DNA of 64,000 nucleotides. It comes from Perilla frutescens (lineage: Eukaryota; Streptophyta; Magnoliopsida; Lamiales; Lamiaceae). The DNA is taken from the NCBI GenBank assembly GCA_026008535.1, contig BRKX01000010.1:749001-813000 (forward strand), written 5' to 3'. Both the position numbers and the translations under genes were made by a program. Of the stretch, positions 60,050 to 64,000 are shown piece after piece; positions within the stretch are counted from its first letter, which is position 1, and each line of letters starts with the position of its first letter. The notes below the pieces were generated by a model that did not search any database, was not told the DNA's origin, and saw nothing but the letters and a program-made list of their open reading frames with translations.

Positions 60050-60480
60050 TGATTAGATGTGATACTCTATTCTAAAGTTGGTCAATTCATATTTAACGAT
60101 TAAATTTATAATTTTAATAATAGATATTATGAAGATAAAAATTAATTATAACATAATTTATAACTTTAACAATAGATATTGTGAAGATAAAAATTAATTA
60201 TAACATTTATCAACAAAAGATTGAATTTTAAAAAATTATAAATCATATTTTTGAAATAATCAATCATAATAATCATTTCTTTGAAAATTAAATATTAAAA
60301 AGTAATTATAAACTCTAATTGGATGGGATGAATCCTAAAAATAATCATAAAATTAAACTAAAACATAAAAAATTAAATTTTACGAAAAAAATGCAAGAAA
60401 AATTTATAAATTTGATCGTAGAATACGAATTAGAGCACAAAATTTGAAATAGAGAATCTCATTCGCGGTTAATTAATGGT
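60050..60480 (+). mobile_element. MITE family R, copy R7
   Basis: It carries AAACTCTAATTGGATGGGATG and ends near GAAATAGAGAATCTCATTCG. The segment with TAATTTTAATAATAGATATT is locally duplicated (60109 and 60161). Positions 60481-61315 show nothing further. Confidence 0.6.
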
Positions 60481-61319
60481 ATCGAATTGCACTAATTAAC
60501 CTATTTTTTAACTTCAGATTAAGTCATTTAGCATTGATGTAGCCATTATTTAATTAAAAGGAATAAAAGAATTAACCTAACTGGTCAACTGTTTCGATTA
60601 CGGATTTCATAAAATTTTAAAAACTAAAAAAAAAAAATTCATTTGTTAATATATATGTTAGCTTTTCTAATTTTAAAAAAAAAACAAAAATGAAATTTAC
60701 ATTTTTTTTGGGCATTTGTTAGTTTTATTAATTGATCAATATATTTGGATAATTTCCAATGCTGATCATGATGTGTATTTATCAATTTCAGTAATTAATG
60801 GCAGACATAAATGAAAATGGAGTCAATTAATTAAGTCGTAAATAATGTAAAATTGTCAACGAGTAGCCTTATTTAAAATTTAATAGAGCTATTCTACATC
60901 CTATTATACTATGCTTAGAAACTATCATTTTTATTTCTTCAGTTTTTGAGGATTTTATTTAACTATAGATAGTTGACTTAAATAGAATTAAGCAGAATTT
61001 AACCTTCTTTGGCACATTTTTATAATTCATAATGTAACATGACAATTTCTAGTTATAGCTAGTAAACCGACTTCTAAAGCAAATTAAGATTTATGAACCC
61101 TTAGTTGAATAATTAATTAAACTAACTTTTACCAAAAATAAATTAAAATCGAGATATACTAATGAGATAAGAAAAGAACAAAATATTTTGAAATTAAATT
61201 GAATTTGAAGCATGAAAAACAATTACTGATAAAAAAGAGACACGTTGCCTTCGACATATCTTGAAAAAATTATCAAGGGAAAAGATACAAAAATACAATT
61301 AATAAGATATTGACTCACT

Positions 61320-61945
61320 GTTGGTTAGACACTAAAAATATGACTCGGTTCATTCAGTCATTTAAACTATTTTTAACGACTCAATCGGTCCCTTAAACTA
61401 TTTTAAATGACCCAATCAAACCATTTCATCAAAAATAATATTAATGATAATTTTTTCCGTTAGTAATTAAGGTTAAATATGCAAATTTTATTAGTGTAAT
61501 TTGAGGCTAAATTGTATTATCTATAACTATCTATGGAAAAAATTGAAATTATGATTATGTAGGCCACACTTCCTAGATTCAAACTGATAATTCAATTTTG
61601 ATATTCGACATTAAATCAATGTCGAAATTTTAAGTCTAAGTCACGAATACAAACTCTCGCCTTCGAATTTTATCTGTCCGATTACTCCGTTATCCGACAT
61701 CTAATTGACAAATTGAGGGTACCATTAAAGGCATGTGTAAAAGATTTTCAATTATACCCAATATTGCAGGATAGTATTACCCGAATCATTCAGAATTAGG
61801 TTGTAAACATTTTTGCATATTTAATTTATATTAATTACTAACGATAAATTAATAATTTTGACGAAATTATTTATTTGAATCATTTAAAATAATTTAAAGA
61901 ACCAAATGCATCGGATCATACTTTAATGTCTAATCAAAATTGACC
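61320..61945. mobile_element. Non-autonomous element with ~50-bp inverted ends
   Basis: The left end (GGTTAGACACTAAAAATATGAC, then CATTTAAACTATTTTTAA) is the imperfect inverse of the right end (ATTTAAAATAATTTAAAG, then ATCATACTTTAATGTCTAATC). Confidence 0.55.
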
Positions 61946-62143
61946 AATAATTTGTTTTTTTTTCTTTTGTCAATTATCAATTAGGATGAATGAAATAATT
62001 GTGAATATATTCTTGTTTTAAATTTTTTTACTGGGAGTAAAAAGTGGAAAAGGCAAATTTCATCTTATTATCTAATAATAATAATAATAATAATAATATT
62101 CAGTGTTGAATGTCGCGCCCCAGTGCCCCACCTTCACGAGCCT

Positions 62144-62272
62144 CCTCTCTCTCTCTTCTCTCTCTCTCTCTCTCTCTTATTCGTACAACTATTATTGTAG
62201 TCCCCAATAGAATCAGTTTCTCTCTCTATCCAACACACCACACACACACTGTTTCTCTCTCTCTCTCTCTCT
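62144..62272 (+). promoter_or_regulatory. CT-repeat leader of the DELLA gene
   Basis: Three CT runs (about 62145-62177, 62218-62228 and 62253-62272) precede the start codon by 170-300 bp. Pyrimidine tracts like this are common near plant transcription starts and in 5' leaders. The exact start site is not visible. Confidence 0.5.
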
Positions 62273-62439
62273 GAAGTCTGAACTACTCACAACCAGAGGC
62301 CGTATGTGAAAAACCAAGCACCTCTTCTCCAATCACCAATTCTTCTTCGTCTTCTCCCCTTCACTCTTCACCGCCGGTTTTCAGTTACCGCACCAGAATT
62401 ATCTTCGCCGCCGATTTGATAGAAAAAGCTAGAGACAAG

Positions 62440-63993
62440 ATGAAACGGGAGGCTACGAATCAAGAGAATTTCTCGAGCAGCGGCAGCTGCAGCTCCTCCA
62501 GCAAAGCTAAGATGTGCGATGACGACGAGCTCTTCGCCGTTTTGGGGTACAAGGTGAAGTCCTCCGACATGGCGGAGGTGGCGCAAAAGATCGAACAGTT
62601 GGAGCAAGTGATGTACAACGTCGAACAAGACGGCCTCTCGCAGCTCACCTCCGAAACCACGCACTACAACCCTTCCGATCTCTCCTCGTGGCTGGAATCC
62701 ATGATCTCCGGCCTCAATCCGATGCCGGATTTGGACTCCTTCCTCGAATCGTCCACCAATCGAACGGTGTCGGATTCAGATCTCACCGCCATCCCCGGAG
62801 AAGCCGTGAGCAGAGCGCCGGCGGCGAAGAAATTGAAACTCTCGCCGGCGCGGCCTGTCGTCCTGGTTGACTCGCAGTCGCAGGAGATGGGAATCAGGCT
62901 GGTTCATTCGTTGATGGCCTGCGCGGAGGCCGTACAGCAACAGAATTTCAAATTGGCGGAGGCTCTCGTCAAAAACATAGGGTTTTTAGCGGTGTCGCAG
63001 GCGGGGGCGATGAGGAAAGTGGCGACCTATTTTGCCGAAGCCTTAGCTCGGAGAATTTACAGATTGTACCCCACAAATCAGCCGCAGGATTCCGATTTGC
63101 TGCAAATGCACTTCTACGAGAGCTGCCCCTATCTCAAATTCGCTCATTTCACCGCGAATCAAGCAATCCTCGAAGCCTTCGCCGGTAAGAATCGAGTTCA
63201 CGTGATTGATTTCAGCATGAAACAGGGGATGCAATGGCCACCGCTTTTGCAAGCGCTGGCGTTGCGGCCCGGCGGGCCGCCCAAGTTCCGGTTGACGGCG
63301 GTGGGGCCGCCGTCTCACGATAACACCGACCATTTGCAGGAAGTGGGGAGGAAGTTGGCGCAGCTGGCGGAAACGATCAATGTTGAGTTTGAATACAGAG
63401 GATTGGCGGCGAATTCGTTGGCCGATCTGAATGCGCCGTTGCTGGGGGTGAGGGAAGGCGAGACGGTGGCCGTGAATTCGATCTTCGAGCTGCATCCATT
63501 GCTAGCGAGGGCAGGGGCAATCGAGAAGGTGCTGGTGCAAGTAGTGAGAGAAGTGAAGCCGGCAATCTTCACGGTGGTGGAGCAGGAGGCGAATCACAAC
63601 GGGAGTGATTTCTTGGACCGGTTCACGGAGGCTCTGCATTATTACTCGACTGTTTTCGATTCGTTGGAGAGCTGCGGCGGCGGGGGCGGCGGCAGCGAGG
63701 AAGACAGAGCGATGAGCGAGGTTTACCTGGGGAGACAGATATGCAATGTGGTGGCGTGTGAGGGTGCGGAGCGGGTGGAGCGGCACGAGTCGTTGGTTCA
63801 GTGGCGAGCCCGATTCGGAGCGGCCGGGCTGGAGGCGGTGCACTTGGGCTCGAACGCCTACAAGCAGGCTAGCATGCTGTTAGCGTTGTTCGGCGGCGGC
63901 GAGGGTTACAGAGTCGATGAAAATAACGGGTGTTTGATGCTGGGATGGCATTCGAGGCCGCTCATCGCCACCTCCGCTTGGAGACTGAGATGA
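62440..63993 (+). CDS. GAI: DELLA protein (GRAS family), repressor of gibberellin responses
   Basis: One uninterrupted exon of 517 residues, starting MKREATNQ. The open frame begins eight codons earlier, but only at TTG. The N-terminal regulatory region has DELFAVLGYKV at 29-39 (usually DELLAVLGYKV), a LEQLE-like IEQLEQ at 51-56, and TTHYNP at 73-78 (usually TVHYNP). These sites bind the gibberellin receptor GID1. A basic AAKKLKLSP (128-136) may be the nuclear signal. The GRAS domain follows: leucine heptad region from about 150 (MGIRLVHSLMACAEAVQQQN), VHVIDF at 253-258, a Gly-rich insert near 415-420, RVERHES, and the C-terminal TSAWRLR. DELLA proteins hold back growth genes until gibberellin triggers their destruction through the SLY1/GID2 F-box. 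By sequence and neighbours this is the GAI/RGA type, not an RGL. Confidence 0.96.
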   Translation: MKREATNQENFSSSGSCSSSSKAKMCDDDELFAVLGYKVKSSDMAEVAQKIEQLEQVMYNVEQDGLSQLTSETTHYNPSDLSSWLESMISGLNPMPDLDSFLESSTNRTVSDSDLTAIPGEAVSRAPAAKKLKLSPARPVVLVDSQSQEMGIRLVHSLMACAEAVQQQNFKLAEALVKNIGFLAVSQAGAMRKVATYFAEALARRIYRLYPTNQPQDSDLLQMHFYESCPYLKFAHFTANQAILEAFAGKNRVHVIDFSMKQGMQWPPLLQALALRPGGPPKFRLTAVGPPSHDNTDHLQEVGRKLAQLAETINVEFEYRGLAANSLADLNAPLLGVREGETVAVNSIFELHPLLARAGAIEKVLVQVVREVKPAIFTVVEQEANHNGSDFLDRFTEALHYYSTVFDSLESCGGGGGGSEEDRAMSEVYLGRQICNVVACEGAERVERHESLVQWRARFGAAGLEAVHLGSNAYKQASMLLALFGGGEGYRVDENNGCLMLGWHSRPLIATSAWRLR

Positions 63994-64000
63994 GTCGTGA

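Noticed and set aside
1..64000. CRISPR arrays, rRNA genes, complete LTR retrotransposons, transposase or reverse transcriptase genes, viral insertions
   Set aside because: None seen on either strand. All mobile elements identified are short and non-coding.

Overview
The window is nuclear DNA from a flowering plant, almost certainly a eudicot. Genes have many short GT-AG introns in AT-rich sequence. Every recognisable protein is a plant family (DELLA, GH9B cellulase, pectin methylesterase, chloroplast NDH factors, DUF26-type kinase). The spaces between genes are full of short non-autonomous transposons. I cannot name the species from sequence alone.

Layout, left to right. 1-0.95 kb: first two exons of MED23 (minus strand; the rest lies left of the window). 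2.9-5.4 kb: a complete GH9 class B endoglucanase (minus). 5.5-13.3 kb: repeats. 13.3-13.9 kb: a single-exon pectin methylesterase inhibitor (plus). 19.5-21.9 kb: a pectin methylesterase with its own inhibitor-like pro-region (plus). 22-27.5 kb: repeats including SINEs, a hAT-like element and tandem repeats. 27.6-28.2 kb: an HMGA protein with an H1-type domain and four AT-hooks (plus). 31.9-33.8 kb: a cytoplasmic DUF26-type receptor-like kinase (minus). 35.6-40.0 kb: an AP180/PICALM-type clathrin assembly protein with 15 exons (minus). 40.9-41.6 kb: CRR3, a chloroplast NDH factor (minus). 42.6-47.7 kb: an armadillo-repeat protein (minus). 48.2-49.1 kb: NdhL, a chloroplast NDH subunit (plus), divergent from the armadillo gene. 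49.4-53.0 kb: a TMEM214/DUF2359 protein (minus), convergent with NdhL. 53-62 kb: repeats, dominated by a 4.4-kb array of long inverted and tandem repeats related to the 5' end of the armadillo gene. 62.4-64.0 kb: a complete intronless DELLA protein (plus).

How the genes relate. The endoglucanase, inhibitor and methylesterase all act on the cell wall and sit together in 19 kb. CRR3 and NdhL both serve the chloroplast NDH complex and lie 6.7 kb apart. MED23, HMGA and DELLA are nuclear regulators. From memory of Arabidopsis, one subset of genes (MED23, GH9B, PMEI, PME6, kinase, armadillo, NdhL, DUF2359) matches the At1g23170-23230 and At1g70710-70770 duplicates. A second subset (HMGA, PICALM1, CRR3, GAI/RGA) matches the At1g14900-14920 and At2g01570-01600 duplicates. 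Here the two subsets are interleaved, as expected if this window keeps an ancestral order that Arabidopsis has split over four segments.

Exon borders were read by eye from splice signals, reading frame and family similarity. All multi-exon models close in frame. Repeat borders are approximate unless a target-site duplication is stated.
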